In this document: in pieces, positions 1 to 9,671 of the stretch
How positions within the stretch are numbered: the first letter of the stretch is position 1
Layout of the letters: each line of letters starts with the position of its first letter
DNA from: Pseudomonas sp. GM18
GTDB taxonomy: Bacteria > Pseudomonadota > Gammaproteobacteria > Pseudomonadales > Pseudomonadaceae
Reading direction: 5' to 3'
Length of the DNA: 64,000 bases
Assembly: GCF_000282195.1 (NCBI RefSeq)
Contig: NZ_AKJT01000069.1
Coordinates: 1-64,000 of the forward strand
The notes under the pieces: generated by a model
The model's input: only the letters and a program-made list of their open reading frames with translations
What the model was told of the DNA's origin: nothing
The model's database searches: none
Position numbers and translations under genes: made by a program

Positions 1-369
1 TTCGGCGGCGGCCGCCGTGATGGGTTCGAGTTCGAGTGGCAGCTCCCAGACCAATTCCGGGGTTGCGACCGGGGCTTGTTCAAGGATGATTTCAGGCGAT
101 GCAGCGGGCTCGCTGGCAACCGGCTCGCCTGGTTCCGGTGCCTTGACGCCCGACACCTCCAGCAACGCCAGTCGCTGCTCGACTGCATGCAGCGCAACCT
201 GCGCCTGATCGAGCAAACGCCGCTGCTCCGCCGATTGAGTGCTCAAGCGGCCAATGCGAATGGCCTGGCCGATACCCAGCCCGAGCAACGCGCCCAACAA
301 CGCGTCGCTGAACGACTCGTCAAGTATCCAGCCCAGCAGCAGCCCAATCAGCATGAACATCCATTGCAT
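1..369 (-). CDS. DUF2339-type membrane protein, N-terminal part
   Basis: An open frame starts with ATG at 369 and runs off the left edge of the window, so only about 123 residues are visible. It begins MQWMFMLIGLLLGWILDES, a hydrophobic membrane segment, then a second glycine-rich hydrophobic stretch (LLGALLGLGIGQAI). A charged coiled-coil-like part (QSAEQRRLLDQAQVALHAVEQR) and a Pro/Glu-rich linker follow. This layout is that of the N-terminus of DUF2339 proteins, large multi-span inner-membrane proteins of unknown function. Family assignment is by recall of that layout; the membrane-spanning bulk lies outside the window. Confidence 0.65.
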   Translation of the reverse strand, partial: MQWMFMLIGLLLGWILDESFSDALLGALLGLGIGQAIRIGRLSTQSAEQRRLLDQAQVALHAVEQRLALLEVSGVKAPEPGEPVASEPAASPEIILEQAPVATPELVWELPLELEPITAAAAE

Positions 370-427
370 GGTCGATATCCCTAAGCGCAGTGGCCAATCC
401 GAGAAGATTAGCGCAGCCCGTACAGCA

Positions 428-522
428 AAGATCGCAGCCTTCGGCAGCTCCTGCAAAGGCCACGTTCACCACCATGTTAGGTGAACACTGACCGTAGGAA
501 CTGCCGAAGGCTGCGATCTTTT
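428..522. repeat. REP-type palindromic repeat pair
   Basis: A 25-base arm beginning AAGATCGCAGCCTTCGGCAG at 428 returns as its near-perfect reverse complement ending at 522. Between them GTTCACC (464-470) pairs with GGTGAAC (480-486). The whole is an extended inverted repeat in the gap between the DUF2339 gene and glgP, of the REP/REPIN kind common in fluorescent pseudomonads. It may also stop transcription from glgP. Confidence 0.8.
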
Positions 523-555
523 CCGGCGCGCCAGTATATCGATCCGAGCGAAGAC

Positions 556-3006
556 TTACTCCAATGCCTTCCAGATATCCGTGGCGTACTCGCGAATGGT
601 TCGGTCGGACGAGAACCAGCCCATCCGTGCGGTGTTCAATACCGCCGAACGCCACCACTCTTTCGAGTCATGCCAATGAGCTTCGACCCGCATCTGAGCG
701 TTCCAGTAAGAGTCGAAATCGGCGCAGACCAGGAAGCGGTCGTAGTCCACCAGCGAATCGATCAGCGAGGTGTAACGGGACGGATCGTCCGGTGAGAACA
801 CCCCGCTGCGAATCGCTTGCAGCACGTCGTTGAGTCGATGGGAGGCGGCAATGTCCGGCGCTGCGTTAAATTCATGGTTACGCTTGCGCGCTTCCACTTG
901 CTGGGCGCTGAGACCAAAAATGAACATGTGCTCGGCACCGATGCGCTCGCACATTTCCACGTTGGCCCCGTCCAGGGTGCCGATGGTCAGCGCGCCGTTG
1001 AGGCCGAACTTCATGTTGCTGGTGCCCGAGGCTTCGAAGCCGGCGGTGGAAATCTGCTCCGACAAGTCCGCCGCCGGAATGATGCTTTCGGCCAGGCTCA
1101 CGTTGTAGTTGGGCAGGAACACCACTTTGAGCAAACCGCGCACCGTCGGGTCGTTGTTGACCACCCGTGCAATGTCGTTAGTCAGTTTGATGATCAGCTT
1201 GGCCTGGTGATAACTGGCCGCCGCCTTGCCGGCGAAGATTTTCACTCGCGGCACCCAGTCGATTTCCGGTTCGGCACGAATCGCCTGATACAGCGCGACG
1301 GTGTGCATCAAGTTGAGCAACTGACGTTTGTATTCGTGGATCCGCTTGACCTGCACATCGAACATCGCCGCCGGATTGACCGCGATCCCCAGCCGCTCAT
1401 GAATCAGATACGCCAGGGCTTTCTTGCTGTGCAGCCGCTGTTCGGCGAATTGCTTGCGAAATGCAGTCTTCTCGGCAAACGGCTCCAGAGCGAGCAAGCG
1501 CTCTTCGGGGTTATCCAGCAGGCTCTGTCCGAGGGAGTCGACCAGCATGGAGGTGAGTTCGGGGTTGGCCTGATAGAGCCAGCGGCGGAAGGTAATGCCG
1601 TTGGTTTTGTTGTTGATCCGGTCCGGGTAAAGCTTGTGCAGTTCGGAGAACACCGTGCTGCGCATCAGCTGCGTGTGCAGGCCGGATACGCCGTTGACGC
1701 TGTGGGAACCGAGGAACGCCAGGTTACCCATGCGCACGCGGCGACCGTTGTCTTCCTCGATCAGTGAAATCGCACGCAACACGTCGAAGTCGTGGATGCC
1801 CTTGGCTCGTAACGAGTCGATGTGCTGGGCGTTGATCAAATAAATGATCTGCATGTGCCGTGGCAGCATCCGTTCCATCAAACCGACCGGCCAGGTTTCC
1901 AGTGCTTCCGGCAACAGCGTGTGGTTGGTGTATGACAGCGTGTCGACCGTGATCTGCCACGCCGCATCCCACGCCACGTCATAGACATCGACCAACTGAC
2001 GCATCAGTTCGGCCACGGCGATCGAGGGGTGAGTGTCGTTGAGTTGAATGGCGGCGTGATCGCCCAGGGTCAGCACCGAGGTGTGCATGTTGCGATGGCG
2101 GCGCAACAAATCCTGCAAGGACGCGGCGACGAAGAAATACTCCTGACGCAGGCGCAATTCCTGGCCGGCTTCGTTGCTGTCAGCCGGATAGAGCACACGG
2201 GAGATACTTTCTGCCCAGGCTACTTCCGCCACCGCGCCCAAGTGGTCGCCCGCGTTGAAGCGCTCCAGATGCAATTCTTCCATGGCCCGGGCGCGCCACA
2301 GCCGCAGGGTGTTGACACTCGCGCCGCGCCAACCGACCACCGGGGTGTCGTAGGCGATGGCCCGCACGGTTTCCGCAGGGGACCAGACTTGCCTGGACTT
2401 GCCGGCCTCATCGGTCACGGTTTCGACGCTGCCGCCGAAACCGATCGGGTAGGCAACCTCTGGCCGTTCGAACTCCCACGGATTGCCGAAATCCAGCCAG
2501 TGTTCGGTCTGCTCCTGCTGCCAGCCGTCGACGATGGCCTGGCGGAACAAACCGTGTTCATAACGAATGCCGTAGCCATGGCCGGCGATGCCCAGGGTCG
2601 ACATGCTTTCCATGAAGCACGCTGCCAGACGCCCGAGGCCACCGTTGCCCAGTGCGGCATCGGGCTCCAGCAGACGAATGCGTTCGATGTCGACGCCCAG
2701 TTCGGTCATGGCCTCGCGAGCGACATCGAGCAGGCCAAGGTTGCTCAGGCTGTCGTAGAGCAAGCGGCCGATAAGGAATTCCAGGGAGAGGTAATAAACC
2801 CGTTTCTGGCCTTTGCGGTAGATCTGCCGGGTGTGATCCATCCAGTGCTCGACCATGTGATCACGCGCCGCCAGGGCAATGGCTTCGAACCAGTCATGGT
2901 CGAAGGCGTGATCCGGGTCTTTACCCACCGCGTAAGTGAGCTTGGTCAAGACGGCGTCGCGGAATGCGGCCACCTCTGCTTCGCGAACAAGTGGTTCTTG
3001 AGTCAT
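556..3006 (-). CDS. glgP: Glycogen/starch/alpha-glucan phosphorylase
   Basis: This 816-residue cytoplasmic enzyme removes glucose units from alpha-1,4-glucans by phosphorolysis, giving glucose-1-phosphate. It is full length for the family. The glucan phosphorylase core is clear throughout: the early ALGNGGLGRLAACFMES segment, the IHEYKRQLLN motif, and the PLP-site motif GTSNMKF with the cofactor lysine at about residue 666. The chosen start gives MTQEPLVREAEV; no better upstream start is seen. The gene is transcribed away from the YkgJ-type gene, with a 255-base gap between them. No other glycogen genes lie nearby. Confidence 0.95.
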   Translation of the reverse strand: MTQEPLVREAEVAAFRDAVLTKLTYAVGKDPDHAFDHDWFEAIALAARDHMVEHWMDHTRQIYRKGQKRVYYLSLEFLIGRLLYDSLSNLGLLDVAREAMTELGVDIERIRLLEPDAALGNGGLGRLAACFMESMSTLGIAGHGYGIRYEHGLFRQAIVDGWQQEQTEHWLDFGNPWEFERPEVAYPIGFGGSVETVTDEAGKSRQVWSPAETVRAIAYDTPVVGWRGASVNTLRLWRARAMEELHLERFNAGDHLGAVAEVAWAESISRVLYPADSNEAGQELRLRQEYFFVAASLQDLLRRHRNMHTSVLTLGDHAAIQLNDTHPSIAVAELMRQLVDVYDVAWDAAWQITVDTLSYTNHTLLPEALETWPVGLMERMLPRHMQIIYLINAQHIDSLRAKGIHDFDVLRAISLIEEDNGRRVRMGNLAFLGSHSVNGVSGLHTQLMRSTVFSELHKLYPDRINNKTNGITFRRWLYQANPELTSMLVDSLGQSLLDNPEERLLALEPFAEKTAFRKQFAEQRLHSKKALAYLIHERLGIAVNPAAMFDVQVKRIHEYKRQLLNLMHTVALYQAIRAEPEIDWVPRVKIFAGKAAASYHQAKLIIKLTNDIARVVNNDPTVRGLLKVVFLPNYNVSLAESIIPAADLSEQISTAGFEASGTSNMKFGLNGALTIGTLDGANVEMCERIGAEHMFIFGLSAQQVEARKRNHEFNAAPDIAASHRLNDVLQAIRSGVFSPDDPSRYTSLIDSLVDYDRFLVCADFDSYWNAQMRVEAHWHDSKEWWRSAVLNTARMGWFSSDRTIREYATDIWKALE

Positions 3007-3261
3007 CGATAAGACCTCGAGCGAGCGTGGAATTGTCTGAGCCTAGTCGGTCTGACAGACCGTAGAGACTCTGGTTCGGCAGTTTTTCCTGTTAGTGCGA
3101 TATAGATCGGCATTAGGTTATCGCGTGACTGAAACGATGCAGGGGTCGTGCCGGACACAGGATTATTTTGCGACACGCAAAAAAATCTGGCGAAAGGTTG
3201 TTCAAAAATCCACCAGTCCCGGTATGATCGCGCGCCCTGATGCACACGCTGGTAACAACCG

Positions 3262-3699
3262 ATGATGAAGCCCAACCTGATCGCCGCCGCGGAAATCGAT
3301 CGCCTCGATACCTGGGCCAAGTACTCTGCCCCAATGTGCGGCTCGTGCATGTCCAGCTGCTGCACGCTGCCGGTCGAAGTCAAGATCAAGGATCTGATCC
3401 GTATCGGCATCGTCGACGAATTCGAACTGGGCGATCCACCCAAGAACATCGCCAAGCGCTTGCAGAAGGAAGGGATTGTCGAGCGCTACAACCAGAAGTC
3501 CGAGATCTTCACCCTCCAGCGCATGAGCAACAACGATTGCCTGTACCTGGATCGTAAAAGCCGTTTGTGCACTATTTATGATAAGCGCCCGGACACCTGC
3601 CGCAACCACCCGAAGATCGGACCGCGGCCGGGATATTGCGCGTACAAGCCCAAAGAAGTGGTGCGCGAGAACAATTCGCGGACGCTGGACAAGTTCTGA
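3262..3699 (+). CDS. YkgJ-type cysteine-cluster protein
   Basis: This 145-residue soluble protein has the N-terminal cluster MCGSCMSSCC (Cys26, 29, 33, 34). A later Cys set follows in NNDCLYLDRKSRLC, DTCRNHPKIG and PGYCAYK. This spacing is the signature of the YkgJ / Fe-S-oxidoreductase-like CxxCxxxCC family, which probably binds zinc or an iron-sulfur cluster; the function is unknown. The start is the first ATG of a pair (MMK). It converges on typA, and the two share a bidirectional terminator. Confidence 0.8.
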   Translation: MMKPNLIAAAEIDRLDTWAKYSAPMCGSCMSSCCTLPVEVKIKDLIRIGIVDEFELGDPPKNIAKRLQKEGIVERYNQKSEIFTLQRMSNNDCLYLDRKSRLCTIYDKRPDTCRNHPKIGPRPGYCAYKPKEVVRENNSRTLDKF

Positions 3700-3727
3700 C
3701 CCAGGATTTCACCGCCTGACAAGACCT

Positions 3728-3750
3728 CATCGCGAGCAGGCTCGCGATGG
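3728..3750. repeat. Short REP-like palindrome
   Basis: CATCGCGAGC and GCTCGCGATGG form a short perfect hairpin just after the YkgJ-type gene. The same 'cgcgagcaggctcgc' core is a frequent intergenic repeat in fluorescent pseudomonads. Confidence 0.55.
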
Positions 3751-3789
3751 CGGCGGCACAAACACCCCATAAACCCCAGACAAACAAAA

Positions 3790-3820
3790 ACGCCCCCGGC
3801 CTTTCGACCGGGGGCGTTTT
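3790..3820. terminator. Bidirectional terminator between YkgJ gene and typA
   Basis: ACGCCCCCGG pairs with CCGGGGGCGT around an eight-base loop. A-rich sequence precedes it and TTTT follows, so it can serve the converging genes on both strands. Confidence 0.9.
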
Positions 3821-3838
3821 CATTCAGCCTGAGTTAAC

Positions 3839-5659
3839 TCAGTTCTTGGCTTTCTTGGCAGCGCGGGTACGCTCGCCTTCGTCCAGGATCTTCTTACGCA
3901 GGCGGATCGACTTAGGTGTCACTTCGCACAATTCATCGTCCTGGATGAATTCCAGGGCCTGTTCCAGGGTGAAGCGAACAGGTGGAACCAGGGCGATGGT
4001 TTCGTCTTTACCCGAAGCACGCATGTTGTCGAGCTTCTTGCCTTTGGTTGGATTGACGCCCATGTCGTTGTCACGGCTGTTCAGACCAACGATCTGACCG
4101 TTGTAGATCTCTTGACCGTGCTCAACGAACAGCTTGCCACGCGCCTGCAGGGTTTCCAGGGAGTAGGTCAGTGCCTTGCCGGTCTCTACCGATACCAGAA
4201 CACCGTTCTGACGGCCGGACATGTCGCCGGACTTCATGGTGTCGTAGCGATCGAAGATCGAGGTCAGGATGCCAGCACCGTTGGTCAGGGTCAGGAACTG
4301 GTTACGGAAACCGATCAGACCGCGAGCAGGGATGTTGTATTCCAGACGAACACGGCCTTTGCCATCCGGCACCATGTTGGTCAGGTCGCCTTTACGCAGG
4401 CCCATCTCTTCCATGACCTTGCCCTGGGATTCTTCAGGGGTGTCGATGGTTACGTTTTCGAACGGTTCCTGCTTCACACCGTCAACTTGACGGATGATCA
4501 CTTCCGGACGACCAACGCCCATTTCGAAGCCTTCGCGACGCATGGTTTCGATCAGTACCGAGAGGTGCAGCTCACCACGGCCGGAAACCTTGAACTTGTC
4601 AGCCGAGTCGCCTTCTTCAACGCGCAGTGCAACGTTGTACAGCAGCTCTTTGTCCAGACGTTCCTTGATGTTACGGGAAGTCACGAACTTGCCTTCTTTA
4701 CCGCAGAAAGGCGAGTCGTTTACCTGGAAGGTCATGGAAACGGTTGGCTCGTCGACGGTCAACGGCTTCATCGCTTCGACGGTGTCCGGGTGGCACAGGG
4801 TGTCGGAGATGAACAGCGACTCCATACCGCTGATGCACACGATGTCGCCTGCGGCAGCTTCTTCAACGTCGATACGGTGCAGACCGTGGTGACCCATCAG
4901 CTTCAGGATACGACCGTTACGCTTCTTGCCGTCGGCACCGATAGCCACGACCGGAGTGTTCGGCTTGACGCGACCACGAGCGATACGGCCAACACCGATA
5001 ACACCCAGGAAGCTGTTGTAGTCCAGAGCGGAGATCTGCATCTGGAACGGACCGTCACGGTCAACAGCCGGCGCAGGTACGTTGTCGACGATCGACTGGT
5101 ACAGCGGGGTCATGTCTTCAGCCATGTCGGTGTGGTCCAGACCGGCAATACCGTTCAGGGCCGAGGCGTAGACGACTTTGAAGTCCAGCTGTTCTTCGGT
5201 AGCGCCCAGGTTGTCGAACAGGTCGAAGATCTGGTCCAGAACCCAGTCCGGACGCGCGCCTGGACGGTCAATCTTGTTGATGCACACGATTGGACGCAGG
5301 CCGGCTTCGAACGCCTTCTTGGTCACGAAACGGGTTTGCGGCATAGGGCCGTCTTGAGCGTCAACCAGCAGCAGAACGGAGTCGACCATCGACATTACGC
5401 GTTCTACTTCGCCGCCGAAGTCGGCGTGGCCCGGGGTGTCCACGATGTTGATGTGGTAGCCGTTCCAGTTGATGGCGGTGTTTTTCGCCAGAATGGTAAT
5501 ACCGCGCTCTTTCTCCTGGTCGTTGGAGTCCATCACGCGCTCGTCGTTGAGCTCGTTGCGCTCCAGAGTGCCGGATTGACGCAGGAGTTTGTCTACCAGG
5601 GTGGTTTTACCATGGTCAACGTGGGCAATGATGGCGATGTTGCGTAGATTTTCGATCAC
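3839..5659 (-). CDS. typA: Ribosome-associated translational GTPase TypA/BipA
   Basis: This 606-residue GTPase of the EF-G/LepA type binds the 70S ribosome and helps ribosome assembly and stress adaptation. The G domain shows the P-loop AHVDHGKTT (residues 12-20), a switch II motif DTPGHADFGGEV and the NKID guanine-specificity motif. EF-G-like domains and the BipA-specific C-terminal region (from about GLIGFRNQFLTLTNG) follow. The length is normal for BipA. The gene stands alone, with thiI upstream on the same strand after 139 bases. Confidence 0.97.
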   Translation of the reverse strand: MIENLRNIAIIAHVDHGKTTLVDKLLRQSGTLERNELNDERVMDSNDQEKERGITILAKNTAINWNGYHINIVDTPGHADFGGEVERVMSMVDSVLLLVDAQDGPMPQTRFVTKKAFEAGLRPIVCINKIDRPGARPDWVLDQIFDLFDNLGATEEQLDFKVVYASALNGIAGLDHTDMAEDMTPLYQSIVDNVPAPAVDRDGPFQMQISALDYNSFLGVIGVGRIARGRVKPNTPVVAIGADGKKRNGRILKLMGHHGLHRIDVEEAAAGDIVCISGMESLFISDTLCHPDTVEAMKPLTVDEPTVSMTFQVNDSPFCGKEGKFVTSRNIKERLDKELLYNVALRVEEGDSADKFKVSGRGELHLSVLIETMRREGFEMGVGRPEVIIRQVDGVKQEPFENVTIDTPEESQGKVMEEMGLRKGDLTNMVPDGKGRVRLEYNIPARGLIGFRNQFLTLTNGAGILTSIFDRYDTMKSGDMSGRQNGVLVSVETGKALTYSLETLQARGKLFVEHGQEIYNGQIVGLNSRDNDMGVNPTKGKKLDNMRASGKDETIALVPPVRFTLEQALEFIQDDELCEVTPKSIRLRKKILDEGERTRAAKKAKN

Positions 5660-5798
5660 TTGTGTATCTCGATCAGAGGATTCGGTGTGCTGACAAGTCT
5701 TGGCAGCGATTGACAGTAGTGTCCGGCATGGCCGTTACAGCTTGACGGCGGTGTCGGGGGGCCGGTGACGCAGGCCACAGGCAAACAGCCCCGGGCAC

Positions 5799-7253
5799 TT
5801 AGCTCGGTCGATAAACGCGCACATTGGCATGCCCCTCACTGAGCAAATGGTGGGCATGCAGGCGACTCATCACGCCTTTGTCGCAATACAGCAGGTACTG
5901 GCGAGTAGGGTCCAGTTCCTTGAAACGAGCGTTCAGTGCATAAAACGGCATCGTTTGTACCTCAATGCCAGAAAGCTCCAGCGGGTCGTCTTCGGCGGCA
6001 TCCGGGTGACGGATGTCGATGATGATCTGACCGGCCAGCGCTTCGCTGACTTCTTCAATCTGCAAGTCCTGGCCCAATTCGTCGATCACCCGATCGATCG
6101 GCACCAGTTTGGCGTTTTCGAGCGCACGCTCGAGCACCGCCATGTCGAATTCTTTCTCTTCGTGCTCAACGCGGTGGCGCTTGGCCGCGGTTTTCGGATT
6201 GACCGAGATGACCCCGCAGTACTCCGGCATGTGCCGGGCGAAATCGGCGGTGCCGATCTCGTTGGCCGTGTCGATGATGTCCTGCTTGTGGCTGGCGATC
6301 AGCGGGCGCAGCACCAGTTTATCGGTCACACAGTCGATCACCGACAGGTTCGGCAGGGTCTGGCTCGATACCTGGGAGATCGCTTCGCCGGTGACCAGCG
6401 CATCGATGTGCAGCCGGTCAGCGATGCTGGACGCGGCGCGTAACATCATACGCTTCAATACGACGCCCATATGACTGTTATCAACTTTGCCGAGAATCTC
6501 GCCCAGCACTTCCTCGAACGGCACACTGACAAATAACACGCGTTGGGAGCTGCCGTACTTCTTCCAGATGAAATGCGCGACTTCCATGACGCCCAATTCG
6601 TGGGCACGCCCGCCCAGGTTAAAGAAGCAGAAGTGGCTCATCAGGCCGCGGCGCATGATCTGGTAGGCCGCCACGGTCGAGTCGAAGCCGCCGGACATCA
6701 GCACCAGCGTCTGTTCCAGGGCACCGAGCGGATAACCACCGATGCCGTTGTGCTGGCTGTGGATCACGAACAACCGTTGGTCGCGAACTTCGATACGGAC
6801 TTCGATTTCGGGCTTTTTCAGATCGATCCCGGCGGCACCGCACTGGCGGCGCAACTGGCTGCCGACATATTTCTCGATGTCTATCGAGCTGAATGGGTGC
6901 TTGCCGGCGCGCTTGCAGCGCACCGAGAAAATCTTCCCGGCCAGCGCATCGCCGTAGTGCTGCTTGCACTTCTCGACGATGTCGTCGAAGTCGCCCAGCG
7001 GGTATTCGTCGATCTGCAGAAAGTGCGCGATGCCCGGCGTGCAGGTCAGGCGTTCGCCCATCTCTTTCAGGACCTTGGGGTCACTGACGCGGGTTTCCAG
7101 CTCGAGATTGTCCCACACACCGTTCACCACCACGGCCGGATCCAGATCGCGGAGCACGGTGCGGATGTTTTTGGCCAATTGGCGGATGAAACGCATCCGT
7201 ACCGGGCGGCTCTTGATGGTGATCTCGGGGAAGACTTTTACGATTAGTTTCAT
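5799..7253 (-). CDS. thiI: tRNA 4-thiouridine synthase / sulfur carrier ThiI
   Basis: This 484-residue enzyme adenylates U8 of tRNA and transfers sulfur to make 4-thiouridine; it also takes part in thiazole synthesis for thiamine. It contains an N-terminal ferredoxin-like/THUMP region (from MKLIVKVFPEI), the PP-loop SGGFDSTVAAY, and a C-terminal rhodanese domain. The rhodanese catalytic Cys456 lies in LLYCDKGVMS, the same position as in E. coli ThiI. The frame is open further upstream, but the ATG at 7253 gives the family's usual start and length. Confidence 0.96.
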   Translation of the reverse strand: MKLIVKVFPEITIKSRPVRMRFIRQLAKNIRTVLRDLDPAVVVNGVWDNLELETRVSDPKVLKEMGERLTCTPGIAHFLQIDEYPLGDFDDIVEKCKQHYGDALAGKIFSVRCKRAGKHPFSSIDIEKYVGSQLRRQCGAAGIDLKKPEIEVRIEVRDQRLFVIHSQHNGIGGYPLGALEQTLVLMSGGFDSTVAAYQIMRRGLMSHFCFFNLGGRAHELGVMEVAHFIWKKYGSSQRVLFVSVPFEEVLGEILGKVDNSHMGVVLKRMMLRAASSIADRLHIDALVTGEAISQVSSQTLPNLSVIDCVTDKLVLRPLIASHKQDIIDTANEIGTADFARHMPEYCGVISVNPKTAAKRHRVEHEEKEFDMAVLERALENAKLVPIDRVIDELGQDLQIEEVSEALAGQIIIDIRHPDAAEDDPLELSGIEVQTMPFYALNARFKELDPTRQYLLYCDKGVMSRLHAHHLLSEGHANVRVYRPS

Positions 7254-7469
7254 GAAAACAGCGCGCGCAGGGCCAGCCGAAAAAGGGGGGCGCGGATTAT
7301 AGCGGAAATTGCTCAAGGTTTAACCAGTTAATGTGCAGAAGGTTTTGCGCGCACCAAAACAGGTCATTTATGGAATTCGACGCTACATTACAGGGCGTGA
7401 TTTTGCGCTTTACGGTGCGTTGCCCCTCAATAAGCGTGATATTGGGGCAAAAAACCCATGGTGGGGCAC

Positions 7470-7485
7470 TGGCATGCAATTTGCT
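7470..7485 (+). promoter_or_regulatory. Sigma-54 promoter of glnA
   Basis: TGGCATGCAATTTGCT has the invariant GG at -24 and GC at -12 separated by exactly ten bases, about 97 bases before the glnA ATG. Upstream, weak NtrC half-site pairs can be seen (for example TGCGC/GGTGCG at 7404-7419), but their spacing is one base short of consensus. NtrC/RpoN control of glnA is established in proteobacteria. The rest of the 7254-7581 gap shows no gene. Confidence 0.75.
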
Positions 7486-7581
7486 CCCTTGTGAGGCAGG
7501 TTGCCTTGGCAGAGTATTCGCGCCGGCATCACCCACATTTAAGGGCATCCACTACTAGCCCGAAGCCACCCGGAGGACACT

Positions 7582-8988
7582 ATGTCGAAGTCGGTTCAAC
7601 TCATCAAAGATCATGACGTCAAGTGGATTGATCTGCGCTTCACGGACACCAAAGGCACTCAGCACCACGTGACCATGCCGGCTCGCGATGCGCTGGATGA
7701 AGACTTCTTCGAAGTCGGCAAAATGTTCGACGGCTCCTCCATCTCTGGCTGGAAAGGCATCGAAGCTTCCGACATGATCCTGATGCCGGACGATTCCACC
7801 GCCGTACTGGACCCGTTCACCGAAGACCCTACCCTGATCCTGGTTTGCGACATCATCGAACCTTCGAGCATGCAAGGCTATGACCGCGACCCACGCGCGA
7901 TCGCCAAGCGTGCCGAAGAACACCTGAAAGCCACCGGCATTGGCGACACCGTATTCGCCGGTCCAGAGCCAGAGTTCTTCATCTTCGACCAAGTGAAGTT
8001 CAAGTCCGACATTTCCGGTTCGATGTTCAAAATCTACTCCGAACAAGGTTCGTGGATGTCCGACCAGGACATCGAAGGCGGTAACAAGGGCCACCGTCCA
8101 GGCGTCAAAGGCGGCTACTTCCCGGTTCCACCGTTCGACCACGACCACGAAATCCGTACCTCCATGTGCAACGCACTGGAAGAAATGGGCCTGACCGTCG
8201 AAGTTCACCACCACGAAGTGGCAACTGCCGGCCAGAACGAAATCGGCGTCAAGTTCAACACTCTGGTGAAGAAAGCCGACGAAACCCAAACCCTGAAGTA
8301 CGTCGTGCACAACGTTGCCGATGCCTACGGCCGCACCGCGACCTTCATGCCTAAGCCTCTGTACGGCGACAACGGCTCGGGTATGCACGTGCACATGTCC
8401 ATCTGGAAAGATGGCAAGAACACCTTCGCAGGTGAAGGCTATGCCGGCCTGTCCGATACTGCCCTGTACTTCATCGGCGGCATCATCAAGCACGGTAAGG
8501 CACTGAACGGCTTCACCAACCCGGCGACCAACTCCTACAAGCGTCTGGTTCCAGGCTTCGAAGCTCCAGTAATGCTGGCCTACTCGGCCCGTAACCGCTC
8601 CGCTTCGATCCGCATTCCTTACGTGTCGAGCCCGAAAGCCCGCCGTATCGAAGCTCGCTTCCCGGATCCGGCTGCCAACCCGTACCTGGCCTTCGCTGCA
8701 CTGCTGATGGCCGGTCTGGACGGTATCCAGAACAAGATCCACCCAGGCGACGCAGCCGACAAAAACCTGTACGACCTGCCGCCTGAAGAGGCGAAAGAGA
8801 TCCCACAAGTTTGCGGCAGCCTGAAAGAAGCCCTGGAAGAGCTGGACAAAGGTCGTGCGTTCCTGACCAAAGGCGGCGTTTTCAGCGACGACTTCATCGA
8901 CGCTTACATCGCTCTGAAAAGCGAAGAAGAAATCAAGGTACGTACCTTCGTACACCCACTGGAATATGAGCTGTACTACAGCTGCTGA
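7582..8988 (+). CDS. glnA: Glutamine synthetase type I
   Basis: This 468-residue subunit forms the dodecameric enzyme that makes glutamine from glutamate, ammonia and ATP. The beta-grasp N-terminus (VKWIDLRFTDTKGTQHH) and catalytic motifs (PEPEFF, HVHMS, the NRSASIRIP loop) are present. Tyr397 in NLYDLPPEEAKE is the adenylylation site used by GlnE. An ATG after GGAGGACACT gives the normal start. It is preceded by a sigma-54 promoter and followed by a strong terminator, so it is probably monocistronic and separated from ntrBC by three genes. Confidence 0.98.
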   Translation: MSKSVQLIKDHDVKWIDLRFTDTKGTQHHVTMPARDALDEDFFEVGKMFDGSSISGWKGIEASDMILMPDDSTAVLDPFTEDPTLILVCDIIEPSSMQGYDRDPRAIAKRAEEHLKATGIGDTVFAGPEPEFFIFDQVKFKSDISGSMFKIYSEQGSWMSDQDIEGGNKGHRPGVKGGYFPVPPFDHDHEIRTSMCNALEEMGLTVEVHHHEVATAGQNEIGVKFNTLVKKADETQTLKYVVHNVADAYGRTATFMPKPLYGDNGSGMHVHMSIWKDGKNTFAGEGYAGLSDTALYFIGGIIKHGKALNGFTNPATNSYKRLVPGFEAPVMLAYSARNRSASIRIPYVSSPKARRIEARFPDPAANPYLAFAALLMAGLDGIQNKIHPGDAADKNLYDLPPEEAKEIPQVCGSLKEALEELDKGRAFLTKGGVFSDDFIDAYIALKSEEEIKVRTFVHPLEYELYYSC

Positions 8989-9024
8989 TCCGGTAGCGCT
9001 GCGTCACGCGGCGTGACAAAAGAG

Positions 9025-9049
9025 AGGCCTCCTTCGGGAGGCCTTTTTT
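9025..9049 (+). terminator. glnA terminator
   Basis: AGGCCTCC and GGAGGCCT form a perfect eight-pair stem with a TTCG tetraloop, followed by a run of T. Confidence 0.95.
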
Positions 9050-9122
9050 ATGGGCGAACGTCTGTCATCGGATGCCCGGTTGCGTGCATCATGCCCTTCA
9101 TCCGATAAAGCCGAGATCTCCC

Positions 9123-9671
9123 ATGCGCCTACGCCCATGCCTTGCCTTGCTCACTGCCTTGCTGGCCAACAACGCCTTTGCCAGCCCGGCACCTGCCGCC
9201 CTCGCCCCGTTGCTTGGCACCATCGAGGAGCGCCTGGCCATTGCCGATCAAGTCGCGTTGAGCAAATGGGACAGCGGCAAACCCGTCGAGGATCGTCAGC
9301 GCGAGCGTGAGGTGATTGCTGGCGCCGTTGCCCTGGCACCCGCTTATAAATTGAGCAACGAATCCGTCGAACAGTTCTTCTCGGCGCAGATCGAGGCCAA
9401 CAAACTGGTGCAATACGCGCATTTGTCTGACTGGCATGCACAAGGCAAGGCTCCCGACGACCCTCGCCCGGACCTCGTCGGGCAGATTCGCCCACAACTT
9501 GATCGGTTACAAAAACGCCTGCTGCAACAACTGGCCGATTTCAGCCCTTATCGCAACGACCCACAGTGCCCGTCCTGGCTGGCCAAGGCCAATAAAACCG
9601 GCGCCCAAGCGTCACTGCGCGAGCTCGCCAAGGTACGCGCCAGCGCTGAGCTGTGCAGCGCCAGTCGCTGA
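9123..9671 (+). CDS. Periplasmic chorismate mutase, gamma-AroQ class
   Basis: This 182-residue protein has a Sec signal (MRLRPCLALLTALLANNAFA), so it is probably exported. The mature part is an all-helical chorismate mutase: IEERLAIADQVALSKWDSGKPV, then DRQREREVIAG and FFSAQIEANKLVQYAHLSDW. These resemble the active-site helices of the secreted *AroQ-gamma enzymes, which convert chorismate to prephenate. Two cysteines near the C-terminus (DPQCPSW and ELCSAS) may form the disulfide known in this class. The ATG at 9123 is chosen because it begins the signal peptide. Confidence 0.8.
   Translation: MRLRPCLALLTALLANNAFASPAPAALAPLLGTIEERLAIADQVALSKWDSGKPVEDRQREREVIAGAVALAPAYKLSNESVEQFFSAQIEANKLVQYAHLSDWHAQGKAPDDPRPDLVGQIRPQLDRLQKRLLQQLADFSPYRNDPQCPSWLAKANKTGAQASLRELAKVRASAELCSASR

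Noticed and set aside
4112..5647. 511-codon open frame on the plus strand
   Set aside because: It is exactly antisense to typA, a high-confidence gene, and has no recognisable domain or start signal.
7555..8955. 466-codon open frame on the minus strand
   Set aside because: It is antisense to glnA; no domain is seen.
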